Below, piece by piece: positions 16,696-25,407 of a DNA stretch of 64,000 nt. The stretch comes from Pseudomonadota bacterium (GTDB lineage: Bacteria > Pseudomonadota > Alphaproteobacteria > Sphingomonadales > Sphingomonadaceae), in the NCBI GenBank assembly GCA_020160755.1, contig JAIUPN010000004.1:124001-188000 (forward strand), given 5' to 3'. Made by a program: the position numbers and the translations under genes. The first letter of the stretch is position 1. Each line of letters starts with the position of its first letter. The notes beneath the pieces are model-generated. The model did not search any database and was not told where the DNA came from. It worked only from the letters and a program-made list of their open reading frames with translations.

Positions 16696-16711
16696 ACCGG
16701 GATATCCCGGT
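16696..16711 (+). promoter_or_regulatory. Palindrome between rplJ and rplL
   Basis: A perfect 16-bp palindrome ACCGGGATATCCCGGT lies 17 bases before the rplL start. As a hairpin in the mRNA it could affect translation or mRNA stability between the two genes, which are made at different levels (L12 is more abundant). Confidence 0.4.
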
Positions 16712-16728
16712 TCTGATGGAGAATGAAC

Positions 16729-17100
16729 ATGGCTGATCTCGCAAAGATCGTTGAAGAACTGTCGGCTCTGACCGTCCTCGAAGCGGCTGACCTGTCGAAG
16801 CTGCTCGAAGAAAAGTGGGGCGTTTCGGCTGCTGCTGCTGTTGCTGCCGCTCCGGCTGCTGCCGCTGCTGGCCCGGCTGCTGAAGAGCAGACCGAATTCG
16901 ACGTCATCCTGACGGGTGACGGCGGCAACAAGATCAACGTGATTAAGGAAGTCCGTGCGATCACCGGCCTGGGCCTGGGCGAAGCCAAGGCGCTCGTCGA
17001 AGGCGCACCGAAGGCCGTCAAGGAAGGCGCCAGCAAGGCAGAAGCTGAAGAGCTGAAGGCCAAGCTGCTCGCCGCCGGCGCGACCGTCGAACTGAAGTAA
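16729..17100 (+). CDS. rplL: 50S ribosomal protein L7/L12
   Basis: 123-residue L12. The N-terminal dimerisation helix pair ([28 protein letters not shown]) is joined by an Ala/Pro-rich hinge at about residues 37-55 to the C-terminal factor-binding domain, which has [25 protein letters not shown]. The ATG at 16729 is used because a GATGGAG site lies at the right distance; another ATG six bases upstream would add two residues. It is followed by tandem terminators instead of rpoB. Confidence 0.98.
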   Translation: MADLAKIVEELSALTVLEAADLSKLLEEKWGVSAAAAVAAAPAAAAAGPAAEEQTEFDVILTGDGGNKINVIKEVRAITGLGLGEAKALVEGAPKAVKEGASKAEAEELKAKLLAAGATVELK

Positions 17101-17105
17101 TTCGG

Positions 17106-17146
17106 TTCGGTGGATCCGGCCGGCTCGTCCGGCCGGATCCACCGAA
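17106..17146 (+). terminator. First terminator after rplL (long hairpin)
   Basis: A perfect 18-bp inverted repeat starting 5 bases after the rplL stop, with a 5-nt loop (CTCGT). The arms are 17106-17123 and 17129-17146. There is no T tract directly after it, but a second terminator follows at once. Confidence 0.6.
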
Positions 17147-17148
17147 AA

Positions 17149-17183
17149 GAAAAAGGGCGGTGCCGAGAGGCGCCGCCCTTTTT
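17149..17183. terminator. Second, bidirectional terminator after rplL
   Basis: Stem GGGCGGTGCC / GGCGCCGCCC (one G-U pair, loop GAGA) preceded by AAAA and followed by TTTTT. The A and T runs on both sides let it serve rplJL (plus) and the convergent gene at 17224 (minus). Confidence 0.85.
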
Positions 17184-17223
17184 GCTGTGCGCGGTGAGGG
17201 GACCACCGCGGGTTGCCGGGCAC

Positions 17224-18258
17224 CTAGTTGTTGGAATAGCCCGGACGAAAGCTGGTGGAGGTGCGGACACGCGCCGGTTCGGGACGGCGGATTTCCTGTT
17301 CCTGCGCCGCCGGGGCGGCGGGGCGCTGGGAGATTTCCCAGGCGCTGACAGGCTTGCGCGTCATGTCCTTCTGGCTGGCAAGTGCCGCGTCATAGGTCGT
17401 GCGCTCCTGACGATCGAGGAAGCGCGCGCGTTTGAGGCGCTTGCTGAGCGTCGCGAAGGGGTTGTCGGGCGTCGGACCTGCGAGCGCCATTGCTTCGTGA
17501 CGCCCCATGCTGCCGCTCGGCGCGGCGGCGAAGGCCGGTGTGCTTCGCGGCGCGGCGGGCTCCTGACGCGGCGCATAGGCGGGCGTCACCCACGGCTGGG
17601 TTCCATCGGCTACGGGCGCGGGCGGGGCCGTGCGTTCGGCGGCGTAGGTCGGAGTTTCCTCCACCGCAGCGCCGGTGACGCGGCGGCGGCGTGCAAAGGC
17701 GAGACCGGCGCCGCCGACGATCAACAGCGCGGCGACACCGCCAGCGATTTCCCAAGGAAAGTCTCCGCCCGTGGCCGCGGCTTTTTCGGCGGGCGCAGGC
17801 GCTGCCTCTGCCACGGGTTCGGCCGGCGTGATCGCCGGGGCAGCGATCGAGGTGAAGCCTGCGGTCGGCGCGGCTTCGGCGGCCGGTTCCACGGCTGCGG
17901 GCGTAGCTACCGGCGCTGCAACAGCGGTTCGGGAGCGGGCCGTGCTGCGTTCGGCGCGGGCGGGGGAGGGTGCGCGTTCGGCCGCCTTGGGCGCGGGGGT
18001 GGTTTCGGCCGGTTCAATCTCGAGCGGCACCCGGATGACGGGCTTCGGGGCCGGCGGTTCGGCGATCTGCGGCGCCGCGACGGGCGCAGTCATGCTCGGT
18101 TCGGCGACCGTGGGCGGGGTCTGCGGCGTCGGCGCAGCGACCGGCGGCGTCATCGTGACGGTCGGTGCTTCCTGCGCAAAAGCGCCGGGGGTGGAAAGGA
18201 CCAGGAACGCGGCAATCGCGCTCGTGGCGGGGCGGGAGAGGGCGATATTTCTTGTCAT
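17224..18258 (-). CDS. Ala/Pro-rich single-pass membrane protein of unknown function
   Basis: 344-residue protein not matched to a family. It has a cleavable-looking signal peptide (about residues 1-28, ending AFAQ), then a 130-residue low-complexity Ala/Pro/Val/Glu stretch. A transmembrane helix at 170-189 is followed by RRRR. The cytoplasmic tail of about 150 residues contains PDNPFATLSKRLKRARFLDR, which is probably its conserved core. The layout recalls FimV-like or LPXTG-like anchoring proteins, but no LysM or sortase motif is visible. The start at 18258 is chosen for the signal peptide; an in-frame ATG at 18315 is possible. Confidence 0.7.
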   Translation of the reverse strand: MTRNIALSRPATSAIAAFLVLSTPGAFAQEAPTVTMTPPVAAPTPQTPPTVAEPSMTAPVAAPQIAEPPAPKPVIRVPLEIEPAETTPAPKAAERAPSPARAERSTARSRTAVAAPVATPAAVEPAAEAAPTAGFTSIAAPAITPAEPVAEAAPAPAEKAAATGGDFPWEIAGGVAALLIVGGAGLAFARRRRVTGAAVEETPTYAAERTAPPAPVADGTQPWVTPAYAPRQEPAAPRSTPAFAAAPSGSMGRHEAMALAGPTPDNPFATLSKRLKRARFLDRQERTTYDAALASQKDMTRKPVSAWEISQRPAAPAAQEQEIRRPEPARVRTSTSFRPGYSNN

Positions 18259-18420
18259 AGTGAAGGGCCAACGAACCACCCCGCGAAATTGCTGCTCAAC
18301 GGACATAATTTCCACGATGAGCCGTGCGCGCCGGACGGCGCGGCGAAGATTCAGGCGCGGCCGGTCGCACCGCGCAAACGCTTCTGCGACCGGGTGAACG
18401 GTGATTTTTCCTCGTAGGTG

Positions 18421-18442
18421 ACAGGCCGACGGGGCCTGTTTT
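18421..18442 (+). terminator. Possible small terminator-like hairpin upstream of ATP-grasp gene
   Basis: ACAGGCC-GACGG-GGCCTGT followed by TTTC, a 7-bp stem in the 286-bp divergent region between 18258 and 18545. It could end a short leader transcript. Nothing else clear is visible in that region. Confidence 0.3.
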
Positions 18443-18544
18443 CAACGGGTTTCCTCGAAAAGATGACAGTCTCTTTGCGCTTCGGCGTCGCCCGGTTCAT
18501 CAATTCGTCATTCCCTCGCAATCTCCGCATGGTCCACGCGGCGC

Positions 18545-19573
18545 ATGAAAACGATCGACCTTGCCCCGACCCGGCTACCCGGCCGTCTGCGCGAAACGCA
18601 GCGGCTTCTCTTCATCGCCAAGCATGCGCGCTGGACGGGCGGACTGCATCCCGATGACGGCAATCACGCGCCATACCACCGCGAGATGCGCGAGACGCTG
18701 GAAGGGATCGGCGTCGAATTGCTGATCGCCGACAGCTATGCCGCCTTGTTCGACCCGCCCGCCGCCGATTTCGTCTTTCCGCTGCTCAACCGTGGCGGCT
18801 TTTTCAATTCGGAAATGCTGTTGCCCTTGCTCTGCAACCGGCATGGTCTGCCCTATCTCGGCGCGTCGCCGATCGTGCGCGGCCTGTCCGACGACAAGCA
18901 TCTGACGAAGCTGGAGGCGGCGGCGCGCGGCGTGCCGACCGCGCCGTGGACGCTGTTCCGCCGCGGCGCGCCCGTCGACGTGTCGCGCTGCCCCCCGGCG
19001 CGGCGCTGGGTGATCAAGCCGAACAACAGCTCGGCCTCCTGGGGTGTTCGCGACGCGCACGACCGCGTCGAGCTCGCGCGCTCGGTCGCCGAAATCCACG
19101 CGCTCGACCATGATGCGCTCGTCGAGCCCTTTATTGACGGCAGCGATATCGAGGTGCCCGTGATCACGCTGGGCGGTGAGCCCGCGATGCTGCCGATGAT
19201 GATCTTCGAACAGGCCGATCCGACGCAGCTTCGTACCTATCAGGAAAAGCGCGATCTGGTCGGCAATGTGGGATACAGCATCAAACGGTTCGACAATCCC
19301 GTGATTGCGGCGCAGATTATCGAACATACAAAGCGGATGGCCGATGTCTTTCACCCGTTCGACTATGGCCGGTTCGAGTTTCGCGTCGATCACTCAAGCG
19401 GCGACGTGCGGTTGCTGGAGGTCAACCTCAACTGCAACCTGTGGTCCGAAAAGCTGTTCTCGCGGTCGGCCGTGGCTGCGGGCTTCACCCATGCGCAACT
19501 GATCGAGACGATTGTCGCCGAAAGTATGATCCGCCAGATCGCGCCCGCCGCGGCGCGGCGCGACGCGGCATGA
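18545..19573 (+). CDS. ATP-grasp protein, D-alanine-D-alanine ligase-like
   Basis: 342-residue ATP-grasp enzyme. The N-terminal half carries YLGASPIVRGLSDDKHLTKL, matching the Ddl substrate region. The central ATP-grasp part has RWVIKPNNSSASWGV (phosphate loop) and ALVEPFIDGSDIEVPV. The C-terminal part ends VRLLEVNLNCNLW, where Ddl has the Mg-binding ExN. The product is therefore expected to be a C-N ligation through an acyl phosphate. It is not a standard Ddl, because the last loop differs (NLNCNL in place of N.PG). The next gene, a nucleotidyltransferase, starts within its stop codon. Confidence 0.82.
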   Translation: MKTIDLAPTRLPGRLRETQRLLFIAKHARWTGGLHPDDGNHAPYHREMRETLEGIGVELLIADSYAALFDPPAADFVFPLLNRGGFFNSEMLLPLLCNRHGLPYLGASPIVRGLSDDKHLTKLEAAARGVPTAPWTLFRRGAPVDVSRCPPARRWVIKPNNSSASWGVRDAHDRVELARSVAEIHALDHDALVEPFIDGSDIEVPVITLGGEPAMLPMMIFEQADPTQLRTYQEKRDLVGNVGYSIKRFDNPVIAAQIIEHTKRMADVFHPFDYGRFEFRVDHSSGDVRLLEVNLNCNLWSEKLFSRSAVAAGFTHAQLIETIVAESMIRQIAPAAARRDAA

Positions 19574-20430
19574 GCGGCTCGATCCTGATCCTTGCGGGAC
19601 GTCGCGCCGGAACGATCGATCCGCTGGCCGAGGCGCATGGGGTAGCGGACAAATGCCTTGTCCCCGTGGCGGGTCGGCCGATGATCGCGCATGTACTGGA
19701 AAGTGCGGCCGACAGCGACGCCAGCCTTGTGTTTGTGTCGTCGCACCACGCGGCGCTGCTCGGCGACCTCAACGATCCGGTCGTCGACCTGCTCGGCGAC
19801 CGCCTGATCGTCGTTCCTGCAGCCGATAATCTGGCGGATTCGGTCCTCGCGGTCGCGGGGGTTGCCAGCTTCCCGTTGCTCGTCACGACCGCCGACAATT
19901 GCCTGCTGACCCCCGCGACGATAGCCGAGATCGAGGCCGAGGCGGATCGGCTGGGCGCCGAGGCGGGTGTTGCGCTGGCGCGGCGTGAGGATGTGCTGGC
20001 GGTCCATCCCGAAGGTCAGCGGCGCTTTTACGAGTTTTCCGACGTCGCGGTGTCGAACTGCAATGCCTATTGGATCGGGCATCCGAATGCGCTCCGCGCG
20101 GCGGAGGCGTTCCGCGGCGGCGGCCAGTTCGTCAAGAAGCCCTTTCGCGTGATGCAGGCCTTCGGGCTGATCAACCTGCTCCGCTTTCACTTCGGCCTCG
20201 GCCTGATCCACCATATCTTCCAGCGCATTTCGCGCCATCTGGACGTCGAGATCGCCCCGCTGCTGGTGCGCAACGGGGCGACGGCGATCGACGTCGACAA
20301 TGAACGGTCGCTGCGCGTGACGGAGGCGCTGATGAAGCGCCCCGATATCGTCAATCCGCGACCCAGTTGCCGTGAAACCCCGGGGGAACGCGGTGTGGCA
20401 GGTGAACGACAGCTTGCGGTGACCCGGTAA
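19570..20430 (+). CDS. Nucleotidyltransferase (NTP_transferase / MobA-like) domain protein
   Basis: 286-residue NTP transferase. The N-terminal signature is ILAGRRAGTIDPLAEAHG, then DKCLVPVAGRPMI, followed by LVTTADNCLLTP with the metal-binding Asp. The family transfers a nucleotide to a sugar phosphate, alcohol or cofactor. The ATG overlaps the ATP-grasp stop as ATGA, so both act in one pathway, of unknown product. The last 26 residues lie antisense to the carotenoid oxygenase gene; they are Pro/Arg/Glu-rich and probably form an unconserved tail. Confidence 0.82.
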   Translation: MSGSILILAGRRAGTIDPLAEAHGVADKCLVPVAGRPMIAHVLESAADSDASLVFVSSHHAALLGDLNDPVVDLLGDRLIVVPAADNLADSVLAVAGVASFPLLVTTADNCLLTPATIAEIEAEADRLGAEAGVALARREDVLAVHPEGQRRFYEFSDVAVSNCNAYWIGHPNALRAAEAFRGGGQFVKKPFRVMQAFGLINLLRFHFGLGLIHHIFQRISRHLDVEIAPLLVRNGATAIDVDNERSLRVTEALMKRPDIVNPRPSCRETPGERGVAGERQLAVTR

Positions 20431-21790
20431 AATCATCGGCGTTGAGGATGACGAGGTCGGTCGTCTCGTCGTTCATGTCGACCACCAGCCCGATCAGCCA
20501 GCCGTCGTCTTCGGCGCTGTCGTCGCTGCGCGGGACAAACACGAACTCGCCGGGGTGGCGTCCGGGGCCGAAGTCATGGACGTCGGTCGCGCCCTTGTCC
20601 AGATCGTGGCGGAACAGGCGCGTGTCGGCCATCGCCCATTCGATGCCTTCGCCGTCGGGCATCGCGACGCTGTAGATATAGCGATAGGGGTGGGTGGTCA
20701 GCCGTTCGTCGTAGCGCGGGAATTCCTGCGCATGATCGTGGATGACCGTGCGGACGGTCGTCTTCGCAACCGGGTCGATCGTCCAGCGTTCCATGCGCGA
20801 CTTCTCGCTGTCGGGGCCGCGCGTCGACTGGGCGAACATCGTGTCGTGCACGACGACGTCGACGATCACCTTGCCGTCCGCGGTTTCAAAGGCGTTGGCG
20901 GGGTGGAAGACATAGCAGGGTTCGACGGGCACCCAGACAACCTCGTCACCGCGGCCGTTCCTGGGGAGCAGGCCGACGCGTGCCTGATGGGCATCGTTCC
21001 ACGCATAGGGAAAGCGATAGCCCGCGAGCAGCATCTTCATCGAGAAGGTGACGGGCAGGTCGAAGATGAGGGCATAGCTGGTAGTGATCGCGCAATCGTG
21101 GATCGACGGGCCGTCGCTGACGGCAACCGCCTCTTCGCGGACGACATGCGCGTCCTTGTCGAGCACGACGTGCCACACCTTGTTCGGCTCGTCGCCGCGA
21201 TAGGTGATTGCGTGCGTTTCGCCGGTCAGCGGGTCGTGATGCGGATGCGCTGTATAGGCACCGGCCAGCGTGCCGTCGAACGGGTTGTGCGCGATCGTGT
21301 TCAGTTCATAGCCCAGCTCGACCGGCTTGCCGCCGGCTTCGACGATAGCGAAGGTGCGGCCGGCGAGGCCCACGACATTGGTGTTCGGCGCGTCGCTTGT
21401 TTCGCGCGGGCCGGGGGGCAGTTCCTCGCCCAGCACCGCGCACGCCTCCGAACCGCGGACCCAGCGGTTGCGGTACCAGTCGGCCTTGCCGCCTTCGATA
21501 CGGATGCCGTGCACCATGCCGGCGCCGGTGAACCAGTGATAGCTCGCGGGATCGGGCTCGGCGGCAGGGTTCGGTCCGTTGCGCAGATAGCGGCCGGTCA
21601 GTGCGGCGGGTATTTCGCCATCGACGCGGAGCGCCTCGAGCGTGAACTCCTCGGTCATCGGTTTGTGGATGCCGGTCAGGAAGGGGTGTGCGTCGGTGGG
21701 TCGGGACAGGCGCTTGCGATTGAAATCGGCGACCTTGCCGATGCCCTTGACGACGGCGCCGCGGATCAGGCTTTCGACGTTGCTTGCCAT
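20351..21790 (-). CDS. Carotenoid oxygenase family dioxygenase (lignostilbene/apocarotenoid type)
   Basis: 479-residue non-haem iron dioxygenase that cleaves a C=C bond. The four iron-ligating histidines are recognisable: H182 (AHPHHDP), H231 (SIHDCA), H296 (VFHPANA) and H473 (GFHGNW). The start region and LTGRYLRNGPNP are typical. No signal peptide is seen. The family in sphingomonads includes lignostilbene dioxygenases and apocarotenoid cleavage enzymes; the substrate cannot be chosen from sequence. Its 3' end overlaps the convergent nucleotidyltransferase gene by 80 bp. A TetR gene is divergent. Confidence 0.93.
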   Translation of the reverse strand: MASNVESLIRGAVVKGIGKVADFNRKRLSRPTDAHPFLTGIHKPMTEEFTLEALRVDGEIPAALTGRYLRNGPNPAAEPDPASYHWFTGAGMVHGIRIEGGKADWYRNRWVRGSEACAVLGEELPPGPRETSDAPNTNVVGLAGRTFAIVEAGGKPVELGYELNTIAHNPFDGTLAGAYTAHPHHDPLTGETHAITYRGDEPNKVWHVVLDKDAHVVREEAVAVSDGPSIHDCAITTSYALIFDLPVTFSMKMLLAGYRFPYAWNDAHQARVGLLPRNGRGDEVVWVPVEPCYVFHPANAFETADGKVIVDVVVHDTMFAQSTRGPDSEKSRMERWTIDPVAKTTVRTVIHDHAQEFPRYDERLTTHPYRYIYSVAMPDGEGIEWAMADTRLFRHDLDKGATDVHDFGPGRHPGEFVFVPRSDDSAEDDGWLIGLVVDMNDETTDLVILNADDFTGSPQAVVHLPHRVPPGFHGNWVAD

Positions 21791-21853
21791 GATGATGCTC
21801 CTTAACCGATGGTGGCGAAAGTGCCGCGCAGCGGGGGTTGCAACGGCGACTCG

Positions 21854-21904
21854 ATATGTTTACAGTGACAACATATGGCAAGCAAAGATAACAGTGTCAA
21901 CATA
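21854..21904. promoter_or_regulatory. Candidate TetR operator pair at divergent start
   Basis: ATATGTT / AACATAT form an inverted repeat with a 9-nt spacer (21854-21876). A 14-bp direct repeat, ACAGTGACAACATA and ACAGTGTCAACATA (13/14 identical), occurs at 21862-21875 and 21891-21904. The first copy covers the TetR start codon and the second lies in its early codons. These are plausible autoregulatory binding sites. Confidence 0.45.
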
Positions 21905-22486
21905 AAAGGCGACGGCGCCGCGAAGGCGGCCGGCACCTATCATCACGGCGACCTGCGCGCGGCGGTGATTGCGGCGGGGCTGACGCGGCTGGCGGAGGGC
22001 GACGGCACCGAGCTGGGGCTGCGCGCGCTGGCGCGCGACGTGGGGGTGAGCGCAACCGCGCTGTACCGGCATTTTCCTGACAAGGAGGCGCTGCTCGACG
22101 CGCTTGCCGACGAAGGGCTGCGGCGGCTCGGCGCGCTCCAGGCGCAGGCATGGTTGCGGGCAGGCGGCGGTCACGCCGGTTTCAAGGCGACGGGCATCGC
22201 CTATGTCCGCTTTGCCTATGATGAACCGGCGGTGTTCCGGTTGAGTTTTACCCGCCAGATGTCGGAACGCTGCGAGCCGGGGGCCGACGGGGGCGAGGTC
22301 GGCTACAATTTGTTGCGAGCCGGCGTCGCACAGACCATGCCCAACCTTGAAGACCCCGACACTGCGGCGCTCCATGCCTGGGCGCTGGTGCACGGGCTTG
22401 CGATGCTGATCCTCGATCGACGTATCGAGTGGGACGAGGCGATGGTCGAGGAGGTCGTCGGGCTGACCTTTGGCGGAAAGGCTTAA
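21875..22486 (+). CDS. TetR/AcrR family regulator
   Basis: 203-residue regulator with a helix-turn-helix at about residues 27-78: HHGDLRAAVIAAGLTRLAEG, then GLRALARDVGVSATALYRHFPDKEALLDAL. The C-terminal part (about 95-200) matches the WHG-type ligand domain of this subfamily (HALVHGLAMLILDRR is the distinctive piece). It is divergent from the carotenoid oxygenase and likely controls that gene and itself. The ATG at 21875 is inside its own candidate operator. Confidence 0.9.
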   Translation: MASKDNSVNIKGDGAAKAAGTYHHGDLRAAVIAAGLTRLAEGDGTELGLRALARDVGVSATALYRHFPDKEALLDALADEGLRRLGALQAQAWLRAGGGHAGFKATGIAYVRFAYDEPAVFRLSFTRQMSERCEPGADGGEVGYNLLRAGVAQTMPNLEDPDTAALHAWALVHGLAMLILDRRIEWDEAMVEEVVGLTFGGKA

Positions 22487-22575
22487 AGTGCGGAAGGCAA
22501 TGGCGACGCATCGGGAATGGGCGGCCCCCTCAATATATTAGCGGTTTATTTTCCCCTTTTTGGTTATCTGGTCGC

Positions 22576-24360
22576 ATGACCCGGTCGCTGTCCCCCAGAG
22601 TCGAAGCGGTCTTTTGGTTCCTGCTGACCGCAACGGGATATTTCCTGCTTGCAAGCCTGTCGCTGCATGCCACCAAGGGCGCCGACAACATCGCCGCGGT
22701 ATGGCCGCCCAGCGGATATTTCCTCGCGCTCCTGATCCTGATGCCGCCGTCCGCGCGGGTCGCGGCCTTTGCCGGGATGGTGACGGCCAGTTTGAGCGCC
22801 AATCTCTATGGCGGCGCCCCGCTCTGGTCTTGCCTCGCCTTCACCTTCTCCAATGGCTGCGAAGCTTTGGTCGGGCTGTGGATTCTGCGCCGCCGCGAAC
22901 CGGGCGAACTGTCATTCATGGTGCCGCGTTCGGTTGTCAGCTTTTGCGTCGCGGCCTTTGCGGCGAGCTTCGTCAGCGCCGTCTTCGCGTGGGGGCTGGC
23001 TGGAAAGGGGCCCGACTTTTTCCTGTCCTGGCTGACGACGGTGTTGCTCGGGATGCTGATCGTGACCCCGCCGATCGTGATGCTCGCCCGCATGGTCGAC
23101 ACGAACGCGCTGACCAATGCGTCGACGGCGATGAAGGCCGAGGCGACGGCGATCCTGACCGCCACCGGGCTGGTCACTATATTGGCCTTTTCGCAGTCGC
23201 AGTTTCCCGCCACCTTCCTGCCGTGCGTCGCGGTGGTGGCGGCGGCTTATCGGCTGGGGCCCTTTGGCGCGGCGGCTGGAATGCTGATCGTGACAATCAT
23301 CGCCTCGCTGCTGACGGGGCAGGGCTATGGTCCGATCGCGGCGATCGAGGGTGTCCAGAAGGCCCGGGTGTTGTTCCTGCAATTCTATCTGCTCATCCTG
23401 TTGTTCACGACGCTGCCGCTCGCGTCCTTGCTGATCGGGCGCCAGCGGCTGGCGAAGCGGCTCGAACAGAGCAATCGCTGGCTGTTGCAGGCCGAGGCAG
23501 CGGCGCTGGTCGGGCACTGGCGCGTCGATCTTGTCGGCTGGACGATCACCTGGTCGGACCAGACGTATCGCGTTCACGGGCTGGAACCCGGAATGCCGGT
23601 CGACGTCGACTACAGCGTCAAGCAATATGTTGCCGAGGACCGGGTCGCGGTGCGCAAGACCCTGGAAGCGGCGGTGCGGACCGGCGAGCCTTTTGAATTT
23701 CAGGGGCGCATCCGGCGCGCCGATGGCGAGGTCCGGCATGTGAAATCGCACGGGTCGATCGAGAAGGGACGCGACGGCCGCGCGATCGGCATCTTCGGCA
23801 CGGTGCAGGACGTGACCGAGACGGTCGAGAATGCGCGCATATTGGAGGCCGCCCGCAGCGCGGCCGAGCGCGTCGCGAACACCGACATGCTCACCGGGCT
23901 GCCGAACCGGCGCCATACGCTGGCATTCCTCGAAAAGGCGCTGGCCCGCGCGCGCGATAATGGCGCCCCGCTTGCGGTCGCGATCTTCGACATCGACCAT
24001 TTCAAGCGGATCAACGACACGCACGGCCATGCGGTGGGCGACCGGGTGATCCACCGCGTCGGTCAGCGCGCGAAGGCGGCGCTGCGTGACGAGGATATGC
24101 TGGGGCGCATCGGCGGCGAGGAATTTGTCTGCATCCTCCAGCGGTCGAGCGCGCATGCGGCCGAAATTGTCGCCGAACGCGTGCGCAAGGCGGTCGAGGT
24201 CGGCACCGCGGCGGAAGAAGGGCTGCCGCAGGCGACGATCAGCGTCGGGCTGGCGGTCTATGACGGCGATTCTGACATCGAGGAATTGCTGCACCGCGCC
24301 GACAAGGCGCTGTATGTTGCCAAGCGCGAAGGGCGGAACCGGCTGCGTAGGGCAGCGTGA
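22576..24360 (+). CDS. Membrane diguanylate cyclase (MASE1-PAS-GGDEF)
   Basis: 594-residue signalling enzyme that makes cyclic-di-GMP from two GTP. Residues 1-290 form a MASE1 sensor of about eight membrane helices ([16 protein letters not shown] is the family motif). A PAS domain lies at about 300-415. The catalytic domain begins near 430 with [19 protein letters not shown] and carries GGEEF at 513-517. An RDED inhibitory site at 504-507 lies exactly five residues before it, so product inhibition is expected. The signal sensed is unknown. The gene is monocistronic, starts with ATG at 22576 and ends at a repeat-rich spacer. Confidence 0.93.
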   Translation: MTRSLSPRVEAVFWFLLTATGYFLLASLSLHATKGADNIAAVWPPSGYFLALLILMPPSARVAAFAGMVTASLSANLYGGAPLWSCLAFTFSNGCEALVGLWILRRREPGELSFMVPRSVVSFCVAAFAASFVSAVFAWGLAGKGPDFFLSWLTTVLLGMLIVTPPIVMLARMVDTNALTNASTAMKAEATAILTATGLVTILAFSQSQFPATFLPCVAVVAAAYRLGPFGAAAGMLIVTIIASLLTGQGYGPIAAIEGVQKARVLFLQFYLLILLFTTLPLASLLIGRQRLAKRLEQSNRWLLQAEAAALVGHWRVDLVGWTITWSDQTYRVHGLEPGMPVDVDYSVKQYVAEDRVAVRKTLEAAVRTGEPFEFQGRIRRADGEVRHVKSHGSIEKGRDGRAIGIFGTVQDVTETVENARILEAARSAAERVANTDMLTGLPNRRHTLAFLEKALARARDNGAPLAVAIFDIDHFKRINDTHGHAVGDRVIHRVGQRAKAALRDEDMLGRIGGEEFVCILQRSSAHAAEIVAERVRKAVEVGTAAEEGLPQATISVGLAVYDGDSDIEELLHRADKALYVAKREGRNRLRRAA

Positions 24361-24421
24361 CGCGAGCGTTCGGTCGAGGTTGAGAGGGCTGGTTTCGACC
24401 GATTGCGGACCTTTCCATAAT

Positions 24422-24494
24422 CGTCACCCCGGACTTGATCCGGGGTCCACGACGACGGTGCAGCTATGGATCCCGGATCAAGTCCGGGATGACG
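24422..24494. repeat. Dispersed palindromic repeat, double copy
   Basis: Two head-to-head copies of the CGTCA-CCCGGA unit face each other: CGTCACCCCGGACTTGATCC on the left and its near-complement ending CCGGGATGACG on the right, forming a long imperfect inverted repeat. The same unit occurs at 14277-14305 and 58659-58734. It lies 61 bases after the GGDEF gene and could act as a transcript end. Confidence 0.75.
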
Positions 24495-24659
24495 AAAGTG
24501 AGTGAGCGAAAGACGGCTCCCCACCCCATAGTTGCCGAATGCCCCGAGCGGTGGACGGGGAGCTCCTCGGCGGCTCCATCGCTGTTCGTCGCGCTTTGGC
24601 GGCGACGATTTTACTGATAGACCTTGATACCGGATCGCAAGGCAAGGGAGGCAAGCGCC

Positions 24660-25328
24660 ATGGAATCGCACGAAACAATGATGGCGCGGCGGATGCTGCT
24701 CGCGGGGGCGGCCGGACTGTTTGCGCTGACCCATGCGCCCTGGGCGCTTGCGAAGCTGCCGAAGAGCGGCGTCAAAGGGCTGATCGCGGGCGCGTCGGAC
24801 GGCGCGCTCGACCGGCTGTCGCAGCCCGGCGCCTTTTACGCCGATACGGCGGTGCGCATCCTGCTCCCGGGCGCGAACGGGACGCTCGCCTCGAAGCTGT
24901 TCGGCATGGGCGACAAGCTCGGCCTCACCACCAATCTGACCAAAAGCCTGAACGATGCCGGTGGCAAGGCGGCGGGCGAGGCGAAGCCGGTCTTTCGCGC
25001 CGCGATCGACAATCTGCGCTGGACCGACGCCCCCGCGCTGGTGACGAAGAATGACGGCGCGACGCGCTATCTGCAGACGAGCGCGGGCGACGTGCTGTTC
25101 GGCAAAGTGTCGCCGCTGATCGGATCGGCGCTCGAAAATGTCGGCGCTTTTCGCCAGCTCGACCAGTTGTCGAGGGGCAACCAGTTGATGGCATCGGCCG
25201 GGCTGACGCGCGACGGGCTGACACGGTCGGTGACCGAACAGGCGTTGAAGGGCATTTTTCACTATATGGCGGGCGAGGAGGCGGACCTTCGGCGCAACCC
25301 GGCCAAGCTGTTGAAGGGTGTGTTTTAG
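24660..25328 (+). CDS. DUF4197 family exported protein
   Basis: 222-residue protein with a twin-Arg-like N-terminus (MMARRMLLAGAAGLFALTHAPWALA); the RR followed by MLLAG and a hydrophobic run is a Sec or Tat signal. The mature part starts KLPKSGVKGLIAGASDGALDRLSQPGAF and contains ADTAVRILLPG, LFGKVSPLIGSALENVGAF and YMAGEEADLRRNPAKLLKGVF, the pattern of DUF4197. A GGGAGGC site precedes the ATG at 24660. No activity is established for the family. It stands alone. Confidence 0.85.
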   Translation: MESHETMMARRMLLAGAAGLFALTHAPWALAKLPKSGVKGLIAGASDGALDRLSQPGAFYADTAVRILLPGANGTLASKLFGMGDKLGLTTNLTKSLNDAGGKAAGEAKPVFRAAIDNLRWTDAPALVTKNDGATRYLQTSAGDVLFGKVSPLIGSALENVGAFRQLDQLSRGNQLMASAGLTRDGLTRSVTEQALKGIFHYMAGEEADLRRNPAKLLKGVF

Positions 25329-25407
25329 GCGGCGCGAGCTGGCGTCGAAGAATTGGGTAGATAGCGACCATAAGGTTGCTCAATCGGCATGAAGGGGGCG
25401 GGCTAGG

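Noticed and set aside
16829..16890. GCT-rich tandem pattern in rplL
   Set aside because: It encodes the normal Ala/Pro hinge of L12, so it is not an independent repeat element.
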